From positions 1 to 17,487 of the forward strand of contig DATLZE010000018.1 in NCBI GenBank assembly GCA_035574195.1: 17,487 bases of DNA, given 5' to 3'. Shown here piece by piece: positions 1 to 8,050 of this stretch. Every line of letters starts with the position of its first letter. The first letter of the stretch is position 1. The translations under genes and the position numbers were made by a program. A model generated the notes under the pieces. It saw only the letters and a list, made by a program, of their open reading frames with translations. It did not search any database and was not told where the DNA came from. Source of the DNA: SG8-41 sp035574195 (GTDB lineage Bacteria > Pseudomonadota > Gammaproteobacteria > Burkholderiales > SG8-41).

Positions 1-1
1 G

Positions 2-478
2 GTCGAGATGAAGGAGAAGAAGGCGCGGGTGGAGGACGCGCTGCACGCCACGCGCGCTGCGGTGGAGGAGGGCATCGTGCCGGGCGGGGGTGTGGCGTAT
101 CTGCGCGCGCGCCAGGCGCTGGAGGGCAAGATCAAGGGCGAGAATCACGATCAGGACTGCGGTGTGAAGATCGTGATGCGCGCGCTGGAGGAGCCGCTGC
201 GCTGGATTGCGGCGAACGGCGGCTACGAGCCCTCGGTGGTGGTGAACAAGGTGCTCGACGGCAAGGGTGCCTTCGGTTTCAACGCCCAGACCGGCGAGTA
301 CGGCGACCTGCTCGAAATGGGCGTGGTGGATCCCACCAAGGTCGCGCGCTGTGCGCTGCAGAACGGGGCTTCGGTGGCGGGGCTCATTCTCACCACCGAT
401 GCGATGGTGGCGGAGCTGCCGAAGGACGAGAAGCCCGCACACGGCCACGGCGGTGGTATGGGCGACATGGATTATTGA
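2..478 (+). CDS. groEL: Chaperonin GroEL (Hsp60), C-terminal part; 5' end outside window
   Basis: This is the last 158 residues of a protein of about 545 residues. GroEL forms the double-ring ATP-driven folding chamber in the cytoplasm, together with GroES. The frame is already open at base 2 (V-E-M-K-E-K-K-A-R-V-E-D-A-L), and the segment from there follows the E. coli GroEL equatorial domain almost residue for residue. It includes the nucleotide-contacting glycine stretch PGGGVA and the conserved VVDPTKV segment, whose Asp contacts nucleotide in E. coli GroEL. The tail is HGHGGGMGDMDY, a shortened and His-containing variant of the flexible GGM-repeat tail. Translation ends in TGA at 476-478. 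The intrinsic terminator just downstream shows this is the last gene of its transcript, probably groES-groEL. Confidence 0.98.
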   Translation, partial: VEMKEKKARVEDALHATRAAVEEGIVPGGGVAYLRARQALEGKIKGENHDQDCGVKIVMRALEEPLRWIAANGGYEPSVVVNKVLDGKGAFGFNAQTGEYGDLLEMGVVDPTKVARCALQNGASVAGLILTTDAMVAELPKDEKPAHGHGGGMGDMDY

Positions 479-503
479 GCGCGGAGCGCTCGATAAGAAC
501 AAA

Positions 504-530
504 GGCCCCGCTTGCGCGGGGCCTTTTTTT
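504..530 (+). terminator. Rho-independent terminator of groEL
   Basis: An 8-bp perfect GC stem (GGCCCCGC at 504-511, GCGGGGCC at 516-523) with a TTGC loop is followed by seven T residues (524-530). It starts 26 bp after the groEL stop. The AAA at 501-503 could extend the stem into the T-run. On the other strand only three T follow the stem, so it may also weakly stop transcription arriving from the convergent protease gene, but the plus strand is clearly favoured. Confidence 0.95.
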
Positions 531-567
531 GTACGCCGGGCGCCAGCCGCCGGTGAGCGCCGTTTTT

Positions 568-590
568 ATCCGCGTTCATTCGCGGTTCCA
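568..590. repeat. Short intergenic repeat-like palindrome (CCGCG-TTCATT-CGCGG)
   Basis: Between the groEL terminator and the convergent protease gene lies ATCCGCGTTCATTCGCGGTT with a perfect 5-bp inverted repeat (570-574 and 581-585) around TTCATT. The wording resembles a class of short interspersed intergenic sequences found in many bacteria (variants of ATCCGCGTTCATCCGCGG). Its minus-strand translation gives the R-M-N-A-D type of spurious peptide often produced by such copies. Only one copy is visible here, so repeat status is inferred from resemblance. Confidence 0.35.
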
Positions 591-617
591 GACCGCACCG
601 CTTTCTCGGGGCCTCCT

Positions 618-1580
618 TCAGTACCACAGTCCGTTCCAGTGCCAGCGCGGGGGGCGCGTCACCTCGGGCACGTCCTCGAGCTGTGCGAACTCGTCCAGCC
701 GGTCCCACGCCGCCTGGCGGCGGGGCGGCAGGAGCGCGGCGAGCCGCCTGATGCGCTCGGCCATCGGCGGGTGCGTGCGCAACCACTTCGGAACGCGCCC
801 GCCAGCCATGAACATGCGCTCCATCCAGCCACCCTGCAGCCGCTCGAGCTTGTCGAGCGCGGAGGCGAGCGCGGCGGGGTCGCCGACGAGCTCTGCGCCG
901 GCGAGGTCGGCCTGGTACTCGCGGGTGCGGGAGAGCGCGAGCTGTAGCAGCAAGGTGACCGTCGGCGCGAGGATCAGTACCGCGATGAGATCGAGCGGGG
1001 GCTCGTAGCCGCGCAGCGCTGCCGCCGGCAGCATCGCGACGAGCAGCGCCTGGCCGGCGAGCGAGAGCAGCGCGGTGACGCGCCCCACCACGTCGGCGAG
1101 GTTCATCACCTTGAGATCGTCGGCAGCGACGTGGGCGACCTCGTGCGCGAGCACCGCCGCGAGCTCGCGCAACGTGAGCGAGCGCAGCAACCCGTCGGTG
1201 AGCGCCACCGCCGAGTCCTCCCTGCTCCCCGTGGCGAATGCGTTGAGCGCACGGCTCGGCACGTAATAGAGGCGCGGGGCGCGCGGCAGCTCGGCGCGCG
1301 CGGCGAGCTCGCGGACGACGGCATGTAGTGCGGGAGCCTGCCACGGCGCCAGCTCCCGCGCGCCCGAGAGGCGCAGCACCCAGCGCGGGGAGACTCGCGG
1401 GCTGAGCGCTGTCGCGACGAGCGCGAGCGCCGCGGTCCAGAGCAGACCCTGCGCCCCGAACAGCGACCAGCCGATGTAGCCCGCGAGCGCCGCCATCGCG
1501 CCGAGGGCGAGCGCCGTGTGCACCGAGTTGAGCAGACGATGCCGCAGGCTGCGCAGGGGGTCCGGTGCGACAGGATGCAT
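618..1580 (-). CDS. M48-family membrane zinc metalloprotease, HtpX-like
   Basis: A 320-residue integral membrane peptidase, expected to degrade damaged or misassembled membrane proteins from the inner membrane. The zinc site is clear: HEVAH at residues 146-150 (two His ligands and the catalytic Glu) and E221 in REYQAD as the third ligand. Hydrophobic segments lie at about 22-42 and 45-60 before the catalytic domain, and at about 168-190 and 196-216 between the two zinc motifs, as in HtpX. The segment YYVPSRALNAFATG is also typical of M48B. The tail after THPPMAERIRRL is about 45 residues long and ends in NGLWY, somewhat longer than HtpX. The ATG at 1580 has no strong Shine-Dalgarno, so the exact start is less certain. 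It is the third gene of a same-strand run, 78 bp after the DegQ-like protease, so two envelope quality-control proteases sit together. Confidence 0.9.
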   Translation of the reverse strand: MHPVAPDPLRSLRHRLLNSVHTALALGAMAALAGYIGWSLFGAQGLLWTAALALVATALSPRVSPRWVLRLSGARELAPWQAPALHAVVRELAARAELPRAPRLYYVPSRALNAFATGSREDSAVALTDGLLRSLTLRELAAVLAHEVAHVAADDLKVMNLADVVGRVTALLSLAGQALLVAMLPAAALRGYEPPLDLIAVLILAPTVTLLLQLALSRTREYQADLAGAELVGDPAALASALDKLERLQGGWMERMFMAGGRVPKWLRTHPPMAERIRRLAALLPPRRQAAWDRLDEFAQLEDVPEVTRPPRWHWNGLWY

Positions 1581-1658
1581 GGGCCGGGTCGGCGAGCCGC
1601 GGCAAGCGCCGTCATCGCCCGGTCGCCGGACGGTCGGTTCCGGAGCGCGGCTCCAGGG

Positions 1659-3026
1659 TCATCGAACGACGATCGTGACGTTGAAATCGCCGCGCAGGAA
1701 CGAGACGCTATTGCCTTGCCCGCTGCGCAGCGCTGCCTGGAACTCGGCGAGCGTCTGCACGCGCCTGCGGTTCACGGCGTAGATGATGTCGCCTGCGCGC
1801 AAGCCCGCCTGGTGGGCGCGGCTGCTCGGCTCCACCGCGGTCACCAGCAGTCCGCCGCCCTGCAGCCGCTGGTAGAGAGGGCTGCCGCGCTCGATCTCGA
1901 TCACGCTCAGGCCGGGCAGCTGCGGCACCGCCCGGCCTTCCGCGCCGCTCACTTCTTGCGGCGCGGCGATGCGCGCGCGGACGGTGCGCGACTCGCCCCC
2001 GCGCAGCACGCGCAGCTCCACTTCCTCGCCGACGGGGGTGAGGCCGAGCCGCGCGCGCAGCTCGGACGCGCCGCGGATCGCGCGGCCGTTCACTCCGACG
2101 ACGACGTCGCGCTCGCGCAGCCCGGCCCGTTCCGCGGGCGATCCGGGCTGTACCGAGGCGATCACCGCGCCTTCTGAGGCGCTGACGCCGAGTTTTCTCG
2201 CGAGATCGGGCGTGAGATCCGCCAGCTCCACGCCGAGCCGACCCCGCCGCACCTCGCCGAAGCGCACGATCTGCGCGAGTACCGCACGCGCCATGTTCGA
2301 CGGCACTGCGAAGCCGATACCGACGTTGCCTCCCGCGGGCGCGACGATGGCGGTGTTGATGCCGACGAGCTCGCCGCGCAGGTTGACGAGGGCGCCCCCG
2401 GAATTGCCGGGATTGATCGAGGCGTCGGTCTGGATGAAGTCCTCGTAGCCCTCGGGAGAGAGGCCACTGCGCCCGAGCGCGCTGACGATGCCGGAGGTGA
2501 CGGTCTGCCCGATGCCGAAGGGATTGCCGATCGCGATCACGTAGTCGCCGACCTGGAGCTGGTCGGAGTCGCCGAAGCGCAGCGCCGCGAGGTTGTGCGC
2601 CGGGATCTGGAGCACCGCGATATCGGTGCCGGGATCGGTGCCGACGAGCTTCGCCGGGAACTGGCGCCGGTCCTTGAGCGTCACGATCACCTGCTCGGCG
2701 TTGCGGATCACGTGATGGTTGGTGAGCACGTAGCCGCGCGCCGCGTCCACGATCACCCCCGAGCCGGCAGCCTGTTCCTGGCGCTGCGGGCGGTCGGGCA
2801 GATTGAAGAAGCGGCGGAAGAAGGGATCGCGGAAGAGGGGGTTGTCCTCGAGCGGCGAGCGGGTGACGACCGAGATGTTCACCACCGCGGGCGTGACTTC
2901 GTTCACGAGCGGCGCCAGGGTAGGCAGGCCGCGGCCGTTGAGCTGCGGCTGCGCGGCCTCCCCGCCGGGGGCGCCCGCCCACAGGGCGGCGAGCAGCACG
3001 AGGACGCGGATCGGGGGCAGTCGCAT
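1659..3026 (-). CDS. degQ: DegQ/DegP (HtrA) family periplasmic serine endoprotease
   Basis: A 455-residue trypsin-like protease with two PDZ domains, acting on misfolded proteins in the periplasm. Order: signal peptide at residues 1-25 (MRLPPIR, a hydrophobic core, then a cleavage region at GGEAA); protease domain about 37-255 with catalytic triad H105 (LTNHHV), D135 (GTDIAV) and S209 (NPGNSGG); PDZ1 about 262-352; PDZ2 about 370-455. A Q-rich stretch (about 80-86) sits where the regulatory LA loop lies. The frame is open up to an ATG at 3086, but the ATG at 3026 is preferred. It has GGAGG four bases upstream and begins with a proper export signal, whereas the longer form would bury the signal 20 residues in. 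Length matches E. coli DegQ. DegQ versus DegP/MucD cannot be settled from sequence alone. It lies 86 bp downstream of the spermidine-synthase-like gene. Confidence 0.94.
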   Translation of the reverse strand: MRLPPIRVLVLLAALWAGAPGGEAAQPQLNGRGLPTLAPLVNEVTPAVVNISVVTRSPLEDNPLFRDPFFRRFFNLPDRPQRQEQAAGSGVIVDAARGYVLTNHHVIRNAEQVIVTLKDRRQFPAKLVGTDPGTDIAVLQIPAHNLAALRFGDSDQLQVGDYVIAIGNPFGIGQTVTSGIVSALGRSGLSPEGYEDFIQTDASINPGNSGGALVNLRGELVGINTAIVAPAGGNVGIGFAVPSNMARAVLAQIVRFGEVRRGRLGVELADLTPDLARKLGVSASEGAVIASVQPGSPAERAGLRERDVVVGVNGRAIRGASELRARLGLTPVGEEVELRVLRGGESRTVRARIAAPQEVSGAEGRAVPQLPGLSVIEIERGSPLYQRLQGGGLLVTAVEPSSRAHQAGLRAGDIIYAVNRRRVQTLAEFQAALRSGQGNSVSFLRGDFNVTIVVR

Positions 3027-3112
3027 GGGGCCTCCGGCAGGCAGGGCGGTTCCCGATAAGATGACGCCGCGGCGCAAGAAGTTCAAGAGCCGCCCCTCTC
3101 TCTGTCACCGCG

Positions 3113-5125
3113 TCACTTCAGTATCTGGAACAGGTTGTTGAAATCATCCGTCCACACGCGCAGGCCGGCGATCTCCTCGATCGGGGTCGCGTGGCCGGCG
3201 ATGGCCGGCTGCTCGAGCAGCGCGCGATTGCGGGAGACGAGCACCCAGTCGGTCTTGGCAAGCTCGGAGTCCTCGGCCTCGTCCGAGATCAGCACCGCGG
3301 CGAGCCCGTGCTCCCCGGCGATGCGGGCGACCACCGGCGCGAGCCTGAGGAAGCGATTGGTGACGTGGAACGCGATCACGCCGTCGGGCTTCACGTGCCT
3401 CAGATATACCGCGAGCGCCTCTCGCGTGACGAGGTGCACCGGAATGGAATCGCTCGAGAAGGCGTCGATCACCAGGATGTCGTAGTGCTGCGGGGGCTCG
3501 CGCTCCATGGCGAGCCGCGCGTCCCCCAGGACGGTCTCGATGCGCGCCGCGCTCATCGGCAGGTAGTGGAACTCCTTCCACGCGAGGTCCACCACCTGGG
3601 GGTTGATCTCGTAGAAGCGGTAGAGGTCGCTGGCGCGCCCGTAGGCCGCGAGCGTGCCGGTGCCGAGCCCCACGACGCCCACGCGCAGCGCGGGCGAGGA
3701 CTGCATCGCGCGCATCAGCCTGCCGATGCCGGAGGTGCGGCCATAGTAGGTGGTGGGCTCGAGACGCCTTTCGGGCGCGAGGTACTGCTCGCCGTGCATG
3801 ATCACCCCGTGCATCAGGCGGCGCACCGCGTCGGGCTCGTTCACGGCGCCCACGTCTTTCACGCGCAGCGTGCCGTAGAAATTGCGCGACATCACCCGCG
3901 CGTCCTTCGACAGCATCTCGACGTAGTGGTAGACATGGTAGAGGCTGAAGCCCGCGGCGGCGAACAGGAACGCGGTCACCGCGGCGTGCATCGCGCGCGT
4001 GACGTAGGCGGCGATCAGCAGCGTCACGACGAGCCCGATGCCGAATTCGTAGTAGGTGTCGAACAGCCGCGCTGCGACGAGCCCCACCGCCGCGCCCCCG
4101 AGCGCGCCCCCGAGCGAGACCATGAGGTAGAAGCTCGTGAGGTAGCGCGGCGCGGGCTTCAGCGCGGCGAGCTCCCCGTGAAAGAACATGCAGGTGACGA
4201 ACAGGCCCGCCGAGTAGAGCGGGATCGCTTCCTTGATGTTCATGATGCCGCGCTCGGCGTGCAGCGCCCACGCCATCGCCCCCACGACGACCGCGAGCGG
4301 CCCGAGGAAGATCGAGCGCCGGTACCAGCCGCGCCCCTCGAAGCACAGGATGAAGGAGAGAAGATAGAGGGTCAGCGGCAGGATCCAGAGGAAAGGAACG
4401 GAGGCGACGTCGTGCGTGATGTGGTTGGTCACTGCGAGCAGCATGAACGAGCCCATGGCCGAGAGCGCGAGCCACATGAAATAGTCGCGCGGCGCGGGCG
4501 GCGGCCCGTCGTTCGCTGCTGCCGCCGCTGCATGCGCCTCCTGCGGCGCGCGCAGGCTGTAGAGCGCGGAGGCGGCGCACAGCGCCGCGAACGCCGCGTA
4601 AGCGGCGCTCCACCCGCGGGCCTGGGCGGCGGTCGCGATCCAGGGCTCGACCGCGAAGGGATAGGAGAGGAGCGCGAGGAGCGATCCGAAGTTCGACAGC
4701 GCGAACAGCCGGTAGACAGTGCCGCTCGGGAAACTGCGCGCGAACCACGCCTGCACCAAGGGGCCCGTGGTGGAGAGCAGAAAATAGGGCAGCCCGATCG
4801 TGACCGCGAGCAACCCCAGGATGCGCCAGCCCGGATCCTCGCCGCCCGCAGGCTTCCAGGACGCGTCGGGGACGATGGGCAGCGAGGCGAGGCTCGCCGC
4901 GAGCAGGACGATGTGCAGCAGCACCTGCGTGCGCGCGGCGAGCTTGCGCGTGGTCCAGTCGGAATAGGCGTAGCCCGCGACGAGCAGCGTCTGGAAGAAC
5001 ACGAGGCAGGTCGTCCACACCGCCGCGGTGCCGCCGAACCACGGCAGGATCTGCTTCGTTATGATCGGCTGCACCAGGAAGAGCAGGAAGGCGCTCGTGA
5101 AAATGGTGAGGGCGTAGAGGGCCAT
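3113..5125 (-). CDS. Membrane protein with C-terminal spermidine-synthase-like domain
   Basis: A 670-residue fusion. The N-terminal part (about 1-400) is strongly hydrophobic, with about ten or more membrane segments starting LYALTIFTSAFLLFLVQPI. The C-terminal part (about 440-670) is a spermidine-synthase/methyltransferase Rossmann domain, with the nucleotide-binding glycine motif VVGLGTGT (about 483-490), an acidic end of strand 2 (YEIN) and DAFSSDSIPVHL (about 554-565) where the catalytic Asp of SpeE-type enzymes falls. Proteins of this layout are common in proteobacteria and are usually annotated as fused MFS/spermidine synthase. True polyamine synthase activity is not established for most. 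The ATG at 5125 opens directly into the first membrane helix. It is the first gene of the minus-strand run with the two proteases and is divergent from the exported hydratase-like gene. Confidence 0.88.
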   Translation of the reverse strand: MALYALTIFTSAFLLFLVQPIITKQILPWFGGTAAVWTTCLVFFQTLLVAGYAYSDWTTRKLAARTQVLLHIVLLAASLASLPIVPDASWKPAGGEDPGWRILGLLAVTIGLPYFLLSTTGPLVQAWFARSFPSGTVYRLFALSNFGSLLALLSYPFAVEPWIATAAQARGWSAAYAAFAALCAASALYSLRAPQEAHAAAAAANDGPPPAPRDYFMWLALSAMGSFMLLAVTNHITHDVASVPFLWILPLTLYLLSFILCFEGRGWYRRSIFLGPLAVVVGAMAWALHAERGIMNIKEAIPLYSAGLFVTCMFFHGELAALKPAPRYLTSFYLMVSLGGALGGAAVGLVAARLFDTYYEFGIGLVVTLLIAAYVTRAMHAAVTAFLFAAAGFSLYHVYHYVEMLSKDARVMSRNFYGTLRVKDVGAVNEPDAVRRLMHGVIMHGEQYLAPERRLEPTTYYGRTSGIGRLMRAMQSSPALRVGVVGLGTGTLAAYGRASDLYRFYEINPQVVDLAWKEFHYLPMSAARIETVLGDARLAMEREPPQHYDILVIDAFSSDSIPVHLVTREALAVYLRHVKPDGVIAFHVTNRFLRLAPVVARIAGEHGLAAVLISDEAEDSELAKTDWVLVSRNRALLEQPAIAGHATPIEEIAGLRVWTDDFNNLFQILK

Positions 5126-5190
5126 CGTGAATCGTCAGCGGCAAGTCGCGACCCGGGGCGAGAGCTCCCGGCTGCCGGGCAAAAGCGCGT

Positions 5191-5196
5191 ATTATA
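5191..5196 (-). promoter_or_regulatory. Candidate -10 box for the spermidine-synthase-like gene
   Basis: The minus strand reads TATAAT here, a perfect sigma-70 -10 hexamer in otherwise very GC-rich DNA, about 65 bp before the start codon at 5125. No good -35 hexamer is found at 16-18 bp spacing. The 100-bp gap is shared with the divergent gene starting at 5226, and the same AT-rich patch reads TATAAC on the plus strand (5193-5198). Confidence 0.35.
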
Positions 5197-5225
5197 ACGG
5201 CGGCGCGCCCGCATAGCCGGGATTC

Positions 5226-6095
5226 ATGGACCAGCCCGTAGCGTTCCCTCTCCTGATCGCGTTGACGTGCGTCGTCGCGTCACTGGCGCCCGCCCACGCC
5301 GCCTGTCCGAGTCACGAGCGCATCAACACCATCCTGCGCTATATGGAGGCACGGGAGCCGGTGCGCGGGCTGCGCACCGACCTCTCCCTGGCGGATGCGG
5401 AATGCGGCCAGCGGCGCCTCGTTGATAAGCTCGGATCGAGCGGCAACCGCGTCGTCGGCTACAAGGCCGGGCTCACCAGCCGCGCCGCGCAGGAGCGCTT
5501 CGGCATCGCGAGCCCGGTGCGCGGCGTGCTGCTCGAGCGGATGCTGCTCGCCGACGGTGCGGAGGTTGCGGCGGACTTCGGAGCGCGGCCGGCGCTCGAG
5601 CCCGATCTGCTGGTGGTGGTGAGGGACTCCGCGATCCACCGCGCGAGAACGCCCCTCGAGGCGCTGCGCTCGATCTCGATGGTCGTTCCCTTCATCGAGC
5701 TGCCCGACCTCGTGGTGGCCGAGGGCGAGAAGCTCTCGGCGTCGCTTCTCGTCTTGCTCAATGTCGGCGCGCGGCTGGGCGTGGTGGGCAGGGGCATCCC
5801 GGTCGAGGCGACGCCCGAATTCGCTCGGGCGCTCGCCGCGATGCGGGTCGTGGTGCTCGACCAGAAAGGGAAGGAGCTTGCGAGCGGAACGGGCGCGGCG
5901 ATCCTCGATCACCCGCTCGAGGCCGTGCTGTGGCTCGCGCGCGATCTCGAGCGATCCCGCATTCGGCTCAGAGCGGGCGATCTGCTGAGCCTCGGATCTT
6001 TCACCGCGCCGCTCGTCCCGCGCTCGGGGCTAGCCGTCACCGTGCGCTACGAGGGCTTGCCGGGGAACCCCGAGGTATCCGTGCGGTTCAAGTAG
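5226..6095 (+). CDS. Exported 2-keto-4-pentenoate hydratase-like (MhpD/FAH fold) protein
   Basis: A 289-residue protein related to 2-keto-4-pentenoate hydratase and fumarylacetoacetate-hydrolase-fold enzymes, which hydrate or cleave 2-oxo acids in aromatic catabolism using a divalent metal. Family marks: VVGYKAGLTS (76-85), a GVLLERML segment, ARPALEPDLLVVV (120-132) and VVPFIELPDLV (153-163). Metal-ligand positions appear as E125-x-D127 and E158, so the usual E-x-E pair is E-x-D here. The N-terminus is a clear signal peptide (FPLLIALTCVVASLAPAHAA, then C27), which places the enzyme in the periplasm, or on a membrane if Cys27 is lipidated. Cytoplasmic MhpD has no such signal. The gene stands alone: divergent from the gene at 3113-5125 and followed by a non-coding gap. 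The ATG has only a weak Shine-Dalgarno. Substrate unknown. Confidence 0.82.
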   Translation: MDQPVAFPLLIALTCVVASLAPAHAACPSHERINTILRYMEAREPVRGLRTDLSLADAECGQRRLVDKLGSSGNRVVGYKAGLTSRAAQERFGIASPVRGVLLERMLLADGAEVAADFGARPALEPDLLVVVRDSAIHRARTPLEALRSISMVVPFIELPDLVVAEGEKLSASLLVLLNVGARLGVVGRGIPVEATPEFARALAAMRVVVLDQKGKELASGTGAAILDHPLEAVLWLARDLERSRIRLRAGDLLSLGSFTAPLVPRSGLAVTVRYEGLPGNPEVSVRFK

Positions 6096-6442
6096 CGCCG
6101 GCACGGCCGACGCGTTGATCCGGTGGCGCAGTCTTTCCCGCCGCCTGGCAGAGGTGGCGAAAATGGCTTCCGGCCGACGAGCGCGAGGGGGAAGGCGGCG
6201 GGCCTGCAAGGGCGGCGTGGCAGGCGGATATCGGGAGCGGGAGCGCTGCCGGGCGTTGCGAAAGAGCGCGCCACTATCCCGATTCCAGCGTGCGATCAGG
6301 CGAGTGCTCGCGCAGCGCGAGGGCTCGAACGAGGAGCCTGCGCGGCACGCGAGCTTGGCGAGAGCGGGCCGCTTCCCTGGCAGCGTCCGCCGAACTCTTT
6401 CGCTCCTCGCTCTTCCTCCCGCTTGCCGTCGGCTCGACCGCG
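6096..6442. other. 347-bp convergent intergenic region without a credible gene
   Basis: It lies between the hydratase-like gene and the 3' end of uspA. Short open frames cross it on both strands but none has a recognisable product or ribosome-binding site. It holds small inverted repeats: CTCGCG and CGCGAG around 6308-6322, and ATCGGGA near 6229-6235 paired with TCCCGAT about 45 bases later. No hairpin followed by a T-run is seen, so termination of both flanking genes may be Rho-dependent. Purine-rich and pyrimidine-rich patches (for example GAGGGGGAAGG, then CTCCTCGCTCTTCCTCCC near the uspA end) resemble degenerate interspersed intergenic sequence. Confidence 0.5.
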
Positions 6443-6883
6443 CTAGCGGTAGACCAGCACCGGAATCTTGCAGTGGGTGATGACCCGTGCGGTCTCGGAA
6501 CCCACCAGCTCTCCGGTGATGCCCTTTCTTCCGTGGGAGGCCATGATGATGAGGTCGCAGCCACGCTCGGTCGCGGCCTGGATGATCGCGCGGTGCGGAG
6601 CGGCGTTCCGCAGCACGAGCGTCTCGCACGCCACGCCCGCGGTGCGCGCCCGGGCAGCGATCGCCCCGAGGTACTTGTCCGCCTCCTGTTTCGCCACCTC
6701 GTCGAGCGCAGCCGCCTTGACTTCGACCGGCGCGTAGTCCTCGAAGGACTCGGGCTCGCGCTCGACGACGACGTAAAGACCGGTCACTTTCGCGCCGATC
6801 GCCCCGGCGAAGCGCACGCCGTTCTCGACCGCGACCTCGGAAAGGCTGGAGCCATCGGTCGGCAGCAGGATGTGCTTGAACAC
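6443..6883 (-). CDS. Universal stress protein, UspA family
   Basis: A 146-residue single-domain USP. These are cytoplasmic nucleotide-binding dimers induced by growth arrest and stress. The N-terminus FKHILLPTDGSSLSEVA has the conserved first strand and the Asp that contacts nucleotide. The C-terminal ASHGRKGITGELVGSET carries the Gly-x9-Gly-Ser phosphate-binding pattern and ends in the typical KIPVLVYR strand. The start is GTG at 6883, chosen because AAGGAGG lies four bases upstream and the domain begins at the next residue. The frame continues to an ATG at 6913, which would add ten unconserved residues and place the ribosome-binding site inside the coding sequence. It is separated by 114 bp from the gene upstream, so it probably has its own promoter. 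Confidence 0.94.
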   Translation of the reverse strand: MFKHILLPTDGSSLSEVAVENGVRFAGAIGAKVTGLYVVVEREPESFEDYAPVEVKAAALDEVAKQEADKYLGAIAARARTAGVACETLVLRNAAPHRAIIQAATERGCDLIIMASHGRKGITGELVGSETARVITHCKIPVLVYR

Positions 6884-6972
6884 AGGCCCTCCTTCTCGAG
6901 GTTGGCCGGGCACGCGCGGTACAGTAGCACAGCCGCGGCAGCCCGGCGCCTTCGAAACGCAGAGCGCGAGAG

Positions 6973-6994
6973 GGAAAAGGCCCGGCAGTTTTCC
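6973..6994 (-). terminator. Weak candidate terminator after the 6998-8038 gene
   Basis: Just after the TAA stop at 6998-7000, the minus strand has GGAAAA, a 10-base GC-rich loop, then TTTTCC: a 6-bp stem whose 3' arm carries four T. The stem is mostly A-T, so it would be a poor intrinsic terminator. It may simply mark the end of the selenoprotein operon before uspA. Confidence 0.3.
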
Positions 6995-6997
6995 GGT

Positions 6998-8038
6998 TTA
7001 CCCCGATTCGCAGCCTGCGCGGGGGAGGCGGACGAGCCGCGTCTGCGGCATGCCCGCGCCGATGTAGACGTCCTGCGGGCCCGGGCCGCCGGCCACAGCG
7101 ATGTAGATTTCGTCGGGGCTACGGGCGCGCCACACCGTCTCGGCGTCGCCCCGGCCCGCGGCGCGCTCGGTCGCGGCGAAGGACTCCGCGAAATAGCCCG
7201 CCGGCAGCCGCGCCATCTCCCACAACCGCATCTGGATGTCGCGCTTGGTCAGGCCCGCCTCGAAGAGCGCGCGCGCGTGGTTCACGCCGAGGAGCAACAG
7301 CGCTCCATCGCCGCCTCCGTACATCGGGGGCATGTTGGTCGCGATCTGGCGCAGGATTTCCTCGGGACCCACGCCCTCGCCGCCGGAGATGTTGCAGAAA
7401 TTGGAGGCCTTGAACACGGTGACGGTGCTGTCCTCGCGTCGAAAGCCGCGGTCCACGTGGAACGGAGTCCAGGGGTTCTCCTCCTCGTTCTCGCCGCAGA
7501 GGTAGGTGTAGCGCAGCGGCGAGCCGAAGCTCACCTTCGAATAGACGCCGGGGAGCGCGCCGCCGAGGTTGATCATGACCAGGCGGATCGCGCGGCCGAT
7601 GGTCGCGTTCGCGCGCCATCCCGGCCCGAGGCAGCCGGTGGCGCAGTTGATGTCGAGCGCCTTGCGCACCGGGCCATTCACCAGCACGAACGGCGTCATC
7701 GGATTGGTCGTGACCTGCATGAATTCGAGGGGATAGCTCGGATCGAGCAAGCCCTCGACCGCGGCGAGGATGAGCGGCATGTATTCGGGGCGGCAGCCGG
7801 CCATCACGGCATTGACCGCCACCGCCTCTACCGTCGCGCGCCCCTTGCGCGGCGGGATGAATCCGATCACCTCGTCTGCCGCGCGTCCCGAAGCGGCGAC
7901 GAAGCTGCGCACCCTGTCGGGGGTCGCGGGAATGATCGGCAACCCGTCGGTCCAGCCCTGCTCGTAGGCGTGCTCGTAGGCCCGCACGAGCAGCTCCTCG
8001 ACCGATTCGCCTTCGAGCCGCACTGGCGCTTGCGTCAT
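6998..8038 (-). CDS. Conserved protein of unknown function paired with the UGSC selenoprotein
   Basis: A 346-residue, apparently soluble protein with no signal peptide or membrane segment. I recognise its general look (GWTDGLPIIPATPDRV near residue 28, then GRATVEAVAVNAVMAGCRPEY around 66-86) from unannotated proteobacterial proteins often found beside UGSC-type proteins. I know of no assigned function. Visible features: Cys at 82, 132, 136, 181, 215 and 343, with C132-x3-C136 inside the conserved-looking INCATGCLGPGWRANATIGR, and a second conserved-looking block YLCGENEEENPWTPFHVDRGF at 179-199. The invariant-looking Cys, Asn, Glu and His residues suggest an enzyme. The ATG at 8038 is 12 bp after the selenoprotein stop on the same strand, so the two are almost certainly co-transcribed and perhaps translationally coupled. 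Stop is TAA at 6998-7000. Confidence 0.8.
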   Translation of the reverse strand: MTQAPVRLEGESVEELLVRAYEHAYEQGWTDGLPIIPATPDRVRSFVAASGRAADEVIGFIPPRKGRATVEAVAVNAVMAGCRPEYMPLILAAVEGLLDPSYPLEFMQVTTNPMTPFVLVNGPVRKALDINCATGCLGPGWRANATIGRAIRLVMINLGGALPGVYSKVSFGSPLRYTYLCGENEEENPWTPFHVDRGFRREDSTVTVFKASNFCNISGGEGVGPEEILRQIATNMPPMYGGGDGALLLLGVNHARALFEAGLTKRDIQMRLWEMARLPAGYFAESFAATERAAGRGDAETVWRARSPDEIYIAVAGGPGPQDVYIGAGMPQTRLVRLPRAGCESG

Positions 8039-8050
8039 TTCGGTGCCGAC

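Noticed and set aside
3027..3086. ATG at 3086 as the start of the DegQ-like protease
   Set aside because: It would add 20 residues before the signal peptide. The ATG at 3026 has GGAGG upstream and begins with the signal sequence.
6115..6480. Small plus-strand ORFs in the gap before uspA
   Set aside because: They lack a ribosome-binding site and family resemblance, are Arg-rich, and run into the antisense of uspA.
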